Source: Drosophila persimilis (Eukaryota > Arthropoda > Insecta > Diptera > Drosophilidae). From it: DNA of 64,000 nucleotides. Location: assembly GCF_003286085.1 (NCBI RefSeq), contig NW_020825288.1, positions 7,812,001-7,876,000 of the forward strand, read 5' to 3'. A model generated the notes under the pieces. The model was not told where the DNA came from, did no database searches, and saw only the letters and a list, made by a program, of their open reading frames with translations. Both the position numbers and the translations under genes were made by a program. Positions 27,196-39,780 of the stretch are shown here, one piece after another (positions within the stretch are counted from its first letter, which is position 1; every line of letters begins with the position of its first letter).

Positions 27196-28930
27196 ATGTT
27201 CCTATTCTGTACTATAGCTGTACTCTCTCGTATTGAAAGAGTCGCTCAGAGAGCTTCATAAGAGCGAGGCGATAACAGTTGTCTTTCAATGTCGTCTTTG
27301 GGGTTGCTGAGTGCGACTGACAGGAAAATGTCTGCCCAAAGAGAATATTTGACACAGGAAAAGGGCTTTACCAAGTTTTGAAGTCAGCTGGGAGTTTTAC
27401 CGTGAATAAACCGAAGGAACTAGGTTTAAACATGGCTCAGCGTAAGGAAAAAACAATAATGGATGAGGCTTATAGTAGAAAAACTGAAAAATGTTTATAG
27501 AACCCGTCATGTGTGCATATCTTACCACCCTTTTAAGGTAGCAAATTTGCAAGAATTGCTTATATTTTCTGTGCCTTTTTCATCCTTGAATTTCGCTACA
27601 TAAATTTAGTTAAATTTTCTTATAAAACAGCAAATATTTTGTAAATTTTTTATTATTAGACGACTCACTGGTTCAGCAAGATTTGTTGAATTATATTGTC
27701 AATACACTAAAATATACAATTGGAATATCCAATAAACACTGCATCCTCTTGCAGATTTGTATATACGATAAAATGCTTTGAAGTATTTACAGCATTGAAA
27801 CGAACTGTTTCGGTATTATGTGTAATTCCACTTCCTGGCCATCTCCTCTTTGTTGCCGCTTGTATTTATGATGGCATTTTATTCAGGGCTACGCTTTTTT
27901 GGCAAGTTTTTTGAAGTTAGTGTAAAAAGCATTTGATTTAGAGGCAACCATGGCGCAATAAAATGCACCAAAAGAGCCACAACAACAAAATGCCCTGCAA
28001 TGAAATACATTTGTGTTTATTTCGAAGGCGAAAAGAACAGCCGGGCAACAAAATAAAATCACTTCCTAGACGCATGGGGCGCCACAGAGCGACAAGCATT
28101 AATAAAAAGTTTGCTCTGCAAATAAAATATAACCAAATCATACAACAAACCCTTTTGTTAAATTTTATAGCAGTTATTGCGACAAAGGAGTACCCGATAC
28201 TTGGCGGGATTCTGTGTGAAGTGAATTGAAACCCATTAAGTTCCCATAAGCGAACGGTCACAGACCATTTGCTGTGAGAAATTCGAGAGAAAAGATAAAT
28301 AGTGCTAAGCAATTCGAAAGAAATGATAAACAGTGTTGGGCAGCTTTGGAAAATATTTAAATTTTGTGGATTTTTACGAAGGTTTTTTGGGTTTTAGCTG
28401 AGTACAGCAATATAATTCCTATATTATAGGATACAATTAGTAGATTTAAATTATTTTTGAAAGGGATAGTGTTCTATTTCTTAAAATCAGAGTGAATTTT
28501 TGTTTTCCTTTTTGTTTGCTGTACAGAAAATTTCAATTCAAACTTGATCATCGGATGTACAGCATCCGCGTATATGAATGTTGTACAAAACTCCCAAAGA
28601 AGTGTTCATTGAAAACAAGAATTTGTATTGTAGTACATTTCTGGTTCCACCTACATATTTAAAGAGATTATTTGAGTACATTTTTATCTTTATTTAGAAG
28701 TCGAACCAAAAAAAGGGGTACCATAGAATTTTATTTAATATCTTATAGGAGAAAATGGGCGAAGGGCCGTTGAAAAGATGTAAAAATCCTTTGAGTTTTA
28801 AAAGACAAAAAATCAATCACAATTAGGAACTATTTGGTATGCTTATTGGCAGAACTTTGGAAGGAAAACCCCCATAAAATATCATCACGGATTAAAGCCT
28901 GTTGAACAGATTCTTCTTTGCCAATCACAT

Positions 28931-28960
28931 TCTCTCTCCCTCTCTCACAGAGTAGCTTAG
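28931..28960. repeat. Inverted copy of the GA-linked dispersed element
   Basis: Plus-strand TCTCTCTCCCTCTCTCACAG runs into AGTAGCTTAG. It is the reverse complement of the GCTAAGCTACTCTGTGAGAGAG element found elsewhere in this window. Confidence 0.7.
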
Positions 28961-31900
28961 ATGTGAATATACAAAGTTTTTTGATGTCGTACTACACATA
29001 TTTTTTATATATTTTTTTAGATTTCAGAAATATATAAATTTATCAGATAAAGTCAGTTATTTTACTGCATAAATAAGATACTTAGGATATTCAATCTCTA
29101 TTCTTTAAAGGTCTTTCACACATTACTATCTACAATATACCCTTCGACCCCCCCACGAAGAGCCCAGGGTATCTGAGTAAAAAATCATTGGAAAAAGTTG
29201 ACTTTTTCGCGGCTGCTGCTGCTGTTTTTTATAAAGTTTTATAGAGTCATGGAGCGAAATATTGGTTTACTTTTTACGATGCAATAAATATCAATATTTT
29301 ACTTATACCCCCGAACTATCCAGAAGGAGAGTTTACCCCCGAACTGGGGCAAGAGGGGGAGCGAGAGAGAACTCTTGTTAATTGGAAAAGTTTTTGGAAC
29401 TAGAAAGAGAATTTTGCCTGCATCGTTGCATAAAATTCCGTCATTAATTCCGCGAGAAGCTGTCGCGAAGAGTGAAAATAAGAAAATGCATTTTTCACCA
29501 ATTGCTTTTTAGCCAATTAGTGGAGCAATTTGCATGCTTATTGGCACGCACATAGATACACACAGTGCACACTCGGATACTCAGATACAGATACAAACGA
29601 TGCTGGTGAAAAGAGACAGGGACAGAGACAGAGAGGGAGGGAGAGTGCTGTTGTGGGCTTTCGGGGCTGTTCATTAATTTCGACATTTAAAATAAATGCA
29701 CGCAAAAATGACAAACTGTCTGTCTGCTTATCCCCATCCCAAGCCACCCAGCAGGAGGCACGCCCCGGGCCCCCACCACCTCCCCATTCCGCCTGCTTCC
29801 GCGAAGGTCGCCGACATTCTTGTTGCTCTTTTTCTTTTTCGTTTCAGCGAAATTGCTGGCACACTTTGCTTTCGGTTTTTTGTCGTCTGTTTTTTACCGC
29901 TGACCGCTGTCCACCACACAGTGGGGCGACGCATTGAGGCTGACGATGACGATGACGGTGACGCCTGGGCCTGGGCCTGGGCCGAAACAAACCGAGAAAT
30001 TAATTTAATTGCTTATTTTTTTGTGCACTCTTAAAGACCAGACTGGGGGGAAGAGCAAGGCGTGGCACATGCCACTGAGACGCATGTAATTAAAATGCAT
30101 TTTCAACTTTTATTTTGCCTCAAGAGCTCTCTCTCTCTCGCTCTCCCTCTCTCAGGGAAGGATTCGTGCCACGGACAGGGGCACAGAGAAGTGGCAGGAG
30201 GGGGGGGAACTGTTTCGCAACTGTTGTTGCCATTTAGTTTAGTTTTTGTGCCTTTTTAAAAAACATACACATTGTACATGTAAAGCAAAAAAAAATAATA
30301 AAATAAAATGGAAAACATTCTCAGAAATGTTGAAACTTTGGTCTGCTAGAGGCATGCGATGAATACAAGGGAGGAGAGGGGAGGAGTGGATAATACATGT
30401 GCTCGGAAAAATATGTTATGTGCACAGCTATTTTTCATGGAAACGACAGCCATCTTTAGCTAATCCCCTAAGAGAGAGAGAAAGAGAGAATTTTCTACTT
30501 AATCCCAAAGTATCTTTGCTCTGAAATACTCGTAAGTTTCATATTTGATTTATTTTCATGAAATTGTTACTTTCGTAACTGTGAAATAAATGAGAAATAT
30601 TTTTGGAATATTGTTTTAATAGTAAGAGGATTAAATGCTTCGTAAGAACTATCCCCTCTGTGATCTGTGATGGAAAATTGCATTTAATCATTGATAGAAA
30701 CACTCAAGGGCTGCCGATTAAATCCTTTGAATGTAAGCCTGTCGAAATGTTACTCACTTTCGCCCAAAAACGAAAAATTAAATAAACAAAAATTTCCATT
30801 TAATCCTGTCACGATATTATAAATCTAAAGCAACTGAAAGTTAACTAATTTAACCAATTGACATATTATTTTAATGAATTTGATCTGAAAAACTATTATA
30901 AAGTTTTTTTTAATATTTTTTTTTGTTTTTAGTTTTTTTTATATTTATTTTGTTTATATTCAGATTTTTTTTTAGTATATTTTATAGTTTTTATTTATAT
31001 ATAAAATCTTTTATATTCTATAAGAAAGATAATTAATTAAAAAATTTAAATTAAATTATAAACTAAATTAATTAATAATTCATGATGAACGTTCTTCCAC
31101 AAAATCTTAGAAACACACACAAAAAATATCCCAATATTGCACAGCGCTATATTTTGTATATTTCATACGCATTTTATAGACAATTTTGAATTTTGTAATA
31201 TAGAAAAATAATTATGGTAACATGAAACTCACTGCTAAGCTTCTCTGGGAGAGAGGGAATGCGTTAGGCAAAAAAAAATCTGTTCAACCGGCTTTAATCC
31301 CTGATAATATTTCATCGGGGAGTACCTACCAAATAAATATACCGAATATTTATTGATTTTGTGTCCCAAATCCTCTTTTATTCTTTACACCCCTTTCAGC
31401 ACATTTTCATTCATTTTCTTTGTATATATTTTCAAGCATTCCCCACACATCGACTCATTTCCTGTTTAAATCATTTGCATTACAAGCCGGCAAACAAATG
31501 GGAAATAATTAAATTCACAAGAAATCAAAACTAAAATAAAAACCGAAAAGCGAAAATGAAGCAAAGAAAAACAACAGAAAGATTTGCAAAAATAAATTAG
31601 ACAAATGACTGGCAGTGCAGTGCATTCTCCCACGCAGGCGAGTGCAGTGCGTGTGGGCGGCCCCCTCCCCCTCCCCCACCTGCCACAGCCTCCCAGCCGC
31701 TACCCTTGCAACACACCGTTCGACCACACAGACACACACACAGAGAGAGAGAGAGAACCACAGCAAAACCAAATCCCACCATTTGTCGGTTGTTCGTTTT
31801 CATTTGGACAGTTTTTGCTCTCGTTTTCAGTATTCCTAATGAATTTATACGAGAGTAGAACAGCAGCAGCCAAACAGAGTTGTTCGCAGCTTAAAGTGCC

Positions 31901-32149
31901 ACAGACAGACAGCTGGACGGGGGGGATGGTCGGGGGGAAAAGTCACAAACAATTGGTGGAATAATATTTAGTTAAATCCTTTACGTACGTATTTCTCTTT
32001 GTATAATCATTTGCCACAGAAAATCGAAATGGCCAAAAATCTGTTTCGGGAAGAGCTTAACGGGGAAATAAATCTGTGGGATACACATTAAAATATATCT
32101 GATTGGAGCTGATTAAAAGGTAGCCTAAAAACCAATCCTCTGGGGTTTC

Positions 32150-32290
32150 ACAGCCAACATCCACGTGTATCCGTTCACTTATGGCATATTTATACAGCCA
32201 ACGTTTACACGTATCTGTTCACTTATGGAACATTGTTTTACAGCCAACGTTCACGCTTATCCGTTCACTTATGGCACATTTGTACAGCCC
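32150..32290. repeat. ~45-bp tandem repeat, about three copies
   Basis: Each unit reads ACAGCCAAC, then an ACGTGTATCCGTTCACTTATGG-like core, then a CATATTTATAC-like tail. Units start near 32,150, 32,194 and 32,240, with a partial fourth at 32,284. The core recurs singly at 35,775 and 38,521. Confidence 0.75.
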
Positions 32291-32810
32291 AAATAAACCC
32301 TTTAACAACACTGGCCTAACATATTCGTACTCTTTGTGGACTTTGGATGGTTGTTCCAATTATATCTGCCATATGCTCCGATCTAGCAATACCATCAGCC
32401 AAAGACTTTCATGGCCCAAAAGCTATTCCCCAATTTAATTTGCCACGCACGCGTGGGTCCGAAAGAAAGTTGTGTTGTGTTTATTTTAATTTAAAATTCA
32501 TTGCAATTGTATTTGCGAAATTGGACGACAAACAATGGGCCGTGAAATGAAACACGCTTCCGCTTCTCTGTTTGCTGAAAGCGTTTTATTTCTGTGTGTT
32601 TGCTTTTGCAATGTGTTTAATTTTATAAAGACATAACTTTAGGCAATTTAATAATGATTCATTATTTATTCGTTGACCTTTGGTCTGCTCTCAGTCGATA
32701 GGCGGGTGTGTAAATCGATTAAGGGATTGAATTATTTATTTACAAATACTTTTAGATGCATTTTGTAAATGAACTTCAAAGATACAAGTTACATATTGAG
32801 CAAGTGAATT

Positions 32811-33145
32811 GCTGCTAAGCTACGCTGTGAAAGTGAGCGAGAGAGAGAGAGAGATAGAGAGTGCTGGAAACAGTCTGGCCTAAAAAATAGGTCTTCCAAT
32901 AATACCCGGAACCACTATAGTATTTACATCCATCTGCTAAGCAACGCTGTGAAAGGGAGAGAGAGAGAGTGGCCCTAAAAATAGGTCTCCCATTATCTAC
33001 CATATAAAATGCAACTGAATTGTTGGTTCCACACGATAATACCCGGAACCACTATTATATTTACATCCATCTGCTAAGCTACTCTGTGAAAGTGAGAGAG
33101 AGAGAGAGCGAGAGAGTGGCCTCCCATTATCTACCATATAAAATG
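32811..33145. repeat. Three-copy tandem block containing the GA-linked element
   Basis: Copies of CTGCTAAGC(T/A)AC(G/T)CTGTGAAAG plus GA tracts at 32,812, 32,935 and 33,070 are separated by shared flanks: TAATACCCGGAACCACTAT, TATTTACATCCAT, and CCATTATCTACCATATAAAATGCA. Confidence 0.8.
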
Positions 33146-36100
33146 CACTTCAAACCGCAAAATCCGCCTCTCGGTTAATGGCTCTGGATCTGGCCGGGCC
33201 AGTGGTTACGGAGTTATGGATGTGGTTACATTGATCGTTGCCTTATTGGATAAAGTTATTAATGCACTTAACCGAAGCCTTTTTGCATAAATTTGAGTAC
33301 GAGTATTAATTGACTGCCGCCCGAAAGTGGGGCGTGGTCCGGCGAAAAACAAACATCTGTGGGCATTGGTCCAGTAAATTATAATTAATATTACACACAG
33401 TTACACAGATACGTGTATTCAGATACATTTTTTTAAGATACACACATGCTGTTACCGTTTATGCTGAAAGGGTTTGTGTGTTTTTTCCATGAATCAAGTT
33501 AATTTTCCCTTAATTCCGTTACTGCGCGGATTATGAATGGGAATATGTTGCTCTTTTATGGGGGTTACAAATTGTAAGGTACCATTTTCAGGCTGGCTTT
33601 TCAAAGTACATTCATGCGGGATGCGATGCTCATTAAGGCCCATGAAACGTGGCACCCTGGTGTCCTGGGTGCATGACTCCCGCCTCGCAGGAAAGTTTCA
33701 GTTGAAACTCACCAATAGACAAAATAATATTGATTTGAGTTAATGACCTGACATTTACAATAAATTGAACGCATTTACAGATACCCGACAGGTAGGTATC
33801 GATTGTTCTTCGTGCGTGCACACAAATTTCTGATTTCTTAAGCGCTTAGAGTAAAAGTAAAGGTTAAACTTCAAGTATAGCACCACTTGATTCCTTTTGG
33901 GTTGTTACATTCCACCCTCGCTCATTCGAAACAGAAGTGTCATTTTACCTATGGGAAATTCGTACTGCGAATCAGCGTCATTCGCATCAGTTGACGAATA
34001 TGCCCGAGGGAAACAGGGCTATAAATCACTTTTGTGCGACTGAGAATGCAGAGACCCACAGGATACAAGTTTTGTATTAAAACGAAATGAATGAATATAA
34101 AAACGAATGTTCTCATTTAGAAGCACAAAAGTAATATACACCTAATTCTTGTTTTACACGGTAGATTGGTAACTGAAAAAAACATTTTTTTTTTAAATAA
34201 AACTAAAAAAAATAAAAAAATTAAAAGGAAAAGTAATATACAAATTTAAACCCCCCACTAATTGTATTGTAACTCTCTTTTTAGTAATTTTTCATAGATT
34301 TCCTGAGTCAGTTTTAGTTAAATATAAAGTATTTTTAAGCTTTTAGCTTTGTGTCATCAGAATATAAAGCTAAATATTGCACAGAACCCCCCACAGATAT
34401 AGGGGTAAAAATTATATGTATTGTGAAATTTATTCGCTAGTAAATTGCCACTTCACGCGCGAAATAACAAAAATCGGTTTCTGTTTGTCCGCAAACTACC
34501 AGTAAATCCTCGCGGAAAAACCATCCAATTTTGAAATCTTTCGATCTATCAATTCGAAATGACAAAGCGGGCAAATATTGCATGTCAATGTCATGTCACT
34601 CCCCCCCCCCCCCCCCCCCGCCGCTTTCCTGGGGGGTGGACTCTTTTCAACCGTTTCGGCAATCAGAATTCATCCATTGGTGGCCTGAATTTTTCAGCGC
34701 ACCAGAACAATAGTTACGCCCCACAAACAAAGCGCCTCTCGCACTCTTTTCAGGGGGGGGGGGACCTCCAGAAGAGCGAAAGTCGGCAGAAGCAGGATTT
34801 GGGGTATCTAAATAAATGGCCAAATATTTCCAAATGAAAATATGTTAATTACCAAACGAAGGCCAGATTGGATCTGTCTTATAAGCAAAAAAACTCTTTC
34901 CCCTGCCCCCCCCTCCCCCAGAATTCTGCGTCAAATCAAAGCGAAAAGACAATATCATAAAACTATTTCAACAGCCATAATAATAATAAAAACAACGACT
35001 GAATGTGCGCCATGCCATGCCAGAAGCTAGAAGCTGAATCGATGGGGTTACCCCCCTGCAGCAGGGGGGGCAGGGATTGGGGGGGTATGGGCGTATGTTT
35101 GTGTTTGTTTGGGGTTGGGGCGGGGGGAGCGGGTGGGGGCGGGGAGGCAGAGACCACACAAAACAGCAAGCAATTTTCATATTTTTGGCGCAACGAAACG
35201 CAGGAAACGGCAAACAGAGTGCAAAGAGAGGTGGAAAGAAGAGCCACAAAAGAGATGGCGAATGAAAAGAGACACGAGAATGAAAGAGCTACCGTAAGCC
35301 ACAAATGCAAAGAGAGAGAGAGAGGAGAGAGGAGAGAGAGAACAAAAGACAGATGAGAAGCCATTGCCCAGAGGCGGAAGGGGGGATACAAAAAAAAAAG
35401 AGTAGTACAGGGGTAGAGAACTCCCTTCCCTTTTTTAGAGAGAGAGAGAGAGAGAGAGAGAACAAAGAGCAAACTTTTGTCGCCAGACAACATTATTCGA
35501 CAGCTTTTGTATGTCCTTGTGTACCCCTTTTGGGGGGTGGGCGTGGGGGTGGGGGTGGGTATGCATCAAAAGTAGACGCGCACATTGCAAATCCTCTAAA
35601 GTACTCGAGTATCTGTTTGTCCAGCTACAGATTTGTTCGACTGTTGAGGCAAATCCAGATTCTAGATTCCAGATTCCAGATTATTTCTCTCTGATTCCAT
35701 CTCCATCTGCATCGTATGCTGATATTTCTTGGTAAGAAAACCCGCAACTCTCGTGGTAAAAGGTCTTTGTGTCTGTTCACCTAGGGGACATTTGTACAGC
35801 AATGGAACACATCATTCCACGAAGATACATATTAAAGACCTCTTTGTCGGTCTCTTCTTATATTCCAAAACCAAAAAATTCGTTTCAACTCCGATTTTTG
35901 TACCCTAAAAATGTATTTCAAATTTAGTCTAAGTCTCCTTTCTCACAGTATCTCTCTCAAGGGTATCTTTTATCATTTACAAACTTTTTCTTCTGATTTT
36001 GTATTCTTTTACTCAGTTTTTCCAGCTGTCAACCATTTCGAATGTTTATTTTCACTTTATTTCTGTTATATTAAAAAAAAAAAAACGAGAAATGTCGCTA

Positions 36101-36540
36101 CAAAGGAGGTGACAGACATCGACAGCAGCCAAGAGCAGCTGTGAGCATCGTGTCGCCGCCTCATTGACGTTATAATCAAAAATCGTATGACGTTCTAGTT
36201 CTATTTGGCCAAAGCGTTCAGCCAAGAGTTCTTGAGATTCGGCAGATGGGATGTGGGATGTGGACTGTGGGATGCGGAGACACACACAGAGATGTGTGGC
36301 CAAAGCCAAGCCGCCCGCCAGGCAGCCAGCCATCAATGTAGGTCAGTCCGAAAATAAATTGAAGAAACGAATTCAAGTAAATAGTATGAAATAAACAGGA
36401 AAAAGATACGGGTTGCGTGAGATGATGGACTGCAGGCATACCCTACAAGGTGGGAGATCGAAATTTAAGCAGAGGGGAGCTGCCGCATGTCGCACAATAC
36501 GTATTATAACAGAAATAGGTATTTATTACAGTTTTGTATT

Positions 36541-36790
36541 TGTTGAAACATAATTTGAATAGACAAAACAAAAACAAATAAAATAATAAATATAAAAAAA
36601 TACTATAAATAAAAAAATATAAAAAATACTATAAATACAAAAATATAAAAAAAATAATAATACAAAAAATAAAATAGATTAAAAAAAAAAAAATAATAAT
36701 AATACAAAAAATAAAATAGAAAAAATAAATAGGTATATAAACACAGGTATAAATAGGTATTTGAAACATTAATTATAAATAAAATTATGC
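36541..36790. repeat. A/T-only low-complexity tract
   Basis: Repeated AATAAAATAATAAATATAAAA-like words with almost no G or C. Probably decayed simple repeats. Confidence 0.8.
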
Positions 36791-37267
36791 CAAAAAATGT
36801 ATTTTTTATAGTGACAAAAATTAGTTTTTTGTAAACGAGAGAAAAGAAGAAGAAACTCCAAAAAACATCCTGGAGAACTACCTTTATGATATTGATAGGT
36901 AATAATCGAAAGAGGATTCAAAGAAATATTGAAATTTGTAAATTTTATTTACATTATTATTTATAAAAATTTTCATTGCAATTTATAATTTATTTACGTA
37001 TTTTTTGTAATTTAATTATTATTATTATTATTAAACCCTTTTGCCTTATTATCCCCTTGCCTAATACACCCCAAATGCATGTCTGCCTACTCCTACAGGG
37101 TAGCTGATGCCACTGTCGTCGCTGAGTAAAGCTCATTGACGACAGCCTCAAGCGTGGTCCTCCTCCTTCGCTTTCGTCGTTGCCATCAGCGCCTTTTTGG
37201 TCGTTGAGGAAAAATTGCAGCCACTCTTGCACGAAGAAGAAAGTTAGGGCCTTGGGCGAAAGAATGG

Positions 37268-37294
37268 GCTAGGGCTAGGGCTAGGGCTAGGGCT
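37268..37294. repeat. Short telomere-like TAGGGC hexamer run
   Basis: About four copies of GGGCTA in a row, ending GGGCTGGGG. Drosophila telomeres do not use this hexamer, so this is an interstitial simple repeat. Confidence 0.75.
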
Positions 37295-39780
37295 GGGGTA
37301 AAAGTTTTATTGCCAAGGCGTGTATATGCTGGTGGGCGTGACTGGCAATGCAGCAAATGGATTAAGAGACGCCACTAGATGCAGCAGCAGCAGCAGCAGC
37401 AGAACCAAAAAAAGTGCCAAAAAGAAGGAGACCAGAGACCAGAGACCAGAAGCAGATGCAGCAGCCGTGGCAGTGGCAATACTCAGACGACAAATGCGTT
37501 AGCCTTGAATTGCTTTTCCTCAGATGGAACATCTCTCCACCGAAAGAAGGGGAGTGGCAGGGCAGAGAGAGAGAGAGAGAGAGAGATCTGCTCTATAAAC
37601 AAGTGTTGATAGCAGATTTTGGGCACGCCCCAAGGCAAAGCCAAAGCCAAAGCAAACCAAATCAACTGCTGAAAAGCAGCTTGCTTAAATGGGATTACAT
37701 CAAATTTTGTGGTTTCCCAGCTACGGCTACAGTGGGGCAGGGCAGTGGCAGTGGCAGTGGGGGGGCAGGACAGGCTGCACTTCGAGCACTTTTCAATAGG
37801 GCGCATTGATACTCGGTAGTTGAATTTGTCGAGCAACTTCTTGCAGCTGCTTTCGAGCTGATTGCGCGATTTGTTTGCTGGTTTGTTGGTTTACAATAAG
37901 TTTTCGCGTTGGCCACAAAATGGGGACTCGGGGAGGGGGTAGAGCCCAATTATGTTTGCTTTGAGGCACTTCCGAATGCGTAACAGCTGGACAGGACTCT
38001 CCCCCTCCTCTTCCCTCTTTGGTTTTGTGTCTCATTTCGAGTTAATTAATTTCACAGCAGCCGCAAGCCAAGGGATGGGGGGGGGGGGGGGAGGGTCCAA
38101 CCAAAACACGGATCATATAATTAATCAAAGCCTTCTGCTGATGGCCATGTCGGTGGCGGCCGTGGGTTGCGGGTTAGCGTTAGCGTTTGCCGCCACCGCG
38201 GTAATCACGCTCCACAGGATTATGCATGCCGCATTAATTTGAGAGCTCCTCTGAGCTCCACTCTGGGGCGCCGCTAATTGATAAGGTTCACAATGGATAC
38301 AGCCGCGAGCAGAGCCAAAGAGCCTGAAGGGCTGGCAGGTGTAGTCGAGTGCACTCGTCTTGTGGTTCCCCCCAGTGGTTGAAAAGTTTCGCCATTTAAT
38401 GAGAGGATGGGATTCAATTTAAAGCTACAACTATTATCTATACATACCCTTCGTGTATCTTATCTTTTTCGTATTTTATTGAAAGAAAACACACACACAA
38501 TTCTATCATTGAGAATGTATCCGTTCGCTTATGGGAAATTCGTGCAACGAATCAATTTCATTTAAGAATGGAACAGTGGAATGTGGAACGTGGAACGATT
38601 GGTGGCCCAGTGGCCTCTTTAGGGTTCGTCTGTACTTTGAATCCCTTCCGGATAAAGTGCCTAAATAAATATTATCTACTGATAGATAAATGATACAACC
38701 CTGATTAATCTGATCCAGTCGCTCTGGCAAACAGTTTACCCTAACCAAATTGCTCTGTGAAATAAATAACATAAACAACATACTACGAGTACCTAGTATA
38801 AACTGTCGTATTTATGTTAAGTGGCAACGTTTTGCATACACTTGGCCCAAGTTGTCAGCCCCATCCCCATCCTTAACCCCATCCATCTCCAGTTTCAATT
38901 TCCATCCCAGGCATCAAGTGAGTGAGAACGACAACAGTCAGTCGAGAGAGAGAGGGAGAGAGAGAGAGAGAGAGAGACATTAAAGTTGTTCAAAGTCGTT
39001 TTAAGGAGCTCAGCTATAAGGAAGCCCCCCCCCCCAATGGTTTCTTTGTTAATTTTATAAACTTATTTGTTCAAGGATTCCTAGGAGATGGCAACAATTA
39101 TCTTTGAGAACTGTAATTATTTCTAGACATTCAATTAAGGGTAATTATATCCTATATTTAAATCTAAAATAATCCCATTATTGGGTACCGTATTGATCGC
39201 TTGATCCTACCCTATCTTTTCGGCTCTTTCTCTTTTATTTATTTATGTTTTTGGCTAAAAATAAAAGTCGCCCCTCCATTTATCAACGAAATAGCATTAC
39301 AGCCACGCCCACAGTTACTGCCTTGTTTCCGTTTTTTCGTTCCCCTCCCCTCCCCTCCCCTAGAGCTCACGCAAACTTCCGGCTCAAATGTGACGGCCCG
39401 CCGCAGCACAAAACAAATGCAATTTCGTTGCAACAACAGACACGCGACCGACTACTACTGCTGCCATCGGACATTTGGGGCAGGCAGGATTTTGTGGCAC
39501 TTAATCAGGGCTAAACACTGTCACGCCCACGGGAGAAACGGGAAACGGGAATCGCCCCAAAAGACCCGAAATTGTGTCTGGGGCAGGGCCCCCCCCAGCC
39601 ATGCCCCATGGAAGGGCATGGCGTGCGCCATATGGTTGCCAGAACTATCCTTGACCTTATTATTCTTTGGCTTTTTCCCCTTGGCATGCACAGAAAGTAC
39701 GCCAGGCATGGCCACGCGGCAGGAACAGGGGGCAAGGTGGTGGAGGAGCACTGCTGAAATGTCATTAACGCCAGCAGCGT

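Larger units (their letters stand above)
20581..31229. other. Non-coding stretch, probable Nuak first intron (part 2)
   Basis: No supported gene. Contents: a CT-rich minisatellite (20,678-20,852), very AT-rich DNA at 21,350-21,900 and 30,880-31,080, a GGACAGGGCA triplet repeat (23,198-23,230), a (GT/AC)-rich palindromic run (24,163-24,200), a CAGCACCAGCACC run (26,398-26,420), a 15-bp GTTACTCTTTTGGCC-type repeat (27,098-27,195), one minus-strand copy of a CCGTTCGCTTATGGGAA element (28,242-28,258), and an inverted copy of the GA-linked element (28,931-28,960). Confidence 0.55.
31230..39780. other. Non-coding stretch, probable Nuak first intron (part 3)
   Basis: No supported gene. Contents: GA-linked element copies (31,230; 32,811; 32,934; 33,069), a ~45-bp tandem repeat (32,150-32,290), a poly-C run (about 34,602-34,619), GA runs (35,318-35,345; 35,435-35,461), a simple A/T-rich tract (36,541-36,790), a TAGGGC telomere-like run (37,268-37,294), a poly-G run (about 38,078-38,090), and related CCGTTC..CTTATGGGAA elements (33,950; 35,775; 38,521). 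A 193-codon plus-strand frame at 39,201-39,782 has no recognisable domain and looks like chance. Confidence 0.55.

Noticed and set aside
11061..33145. CRISPR-like reading of the spaced repeats
   Set aside because: Eukaryotic context, irregular spacing, GA tracts and no cas genes.
37268..37294. Telomere or chromosome-end signal
   Set aside because: Only about four hexamers, interior position, and Drosophila ends are maintained by retrotransposons.
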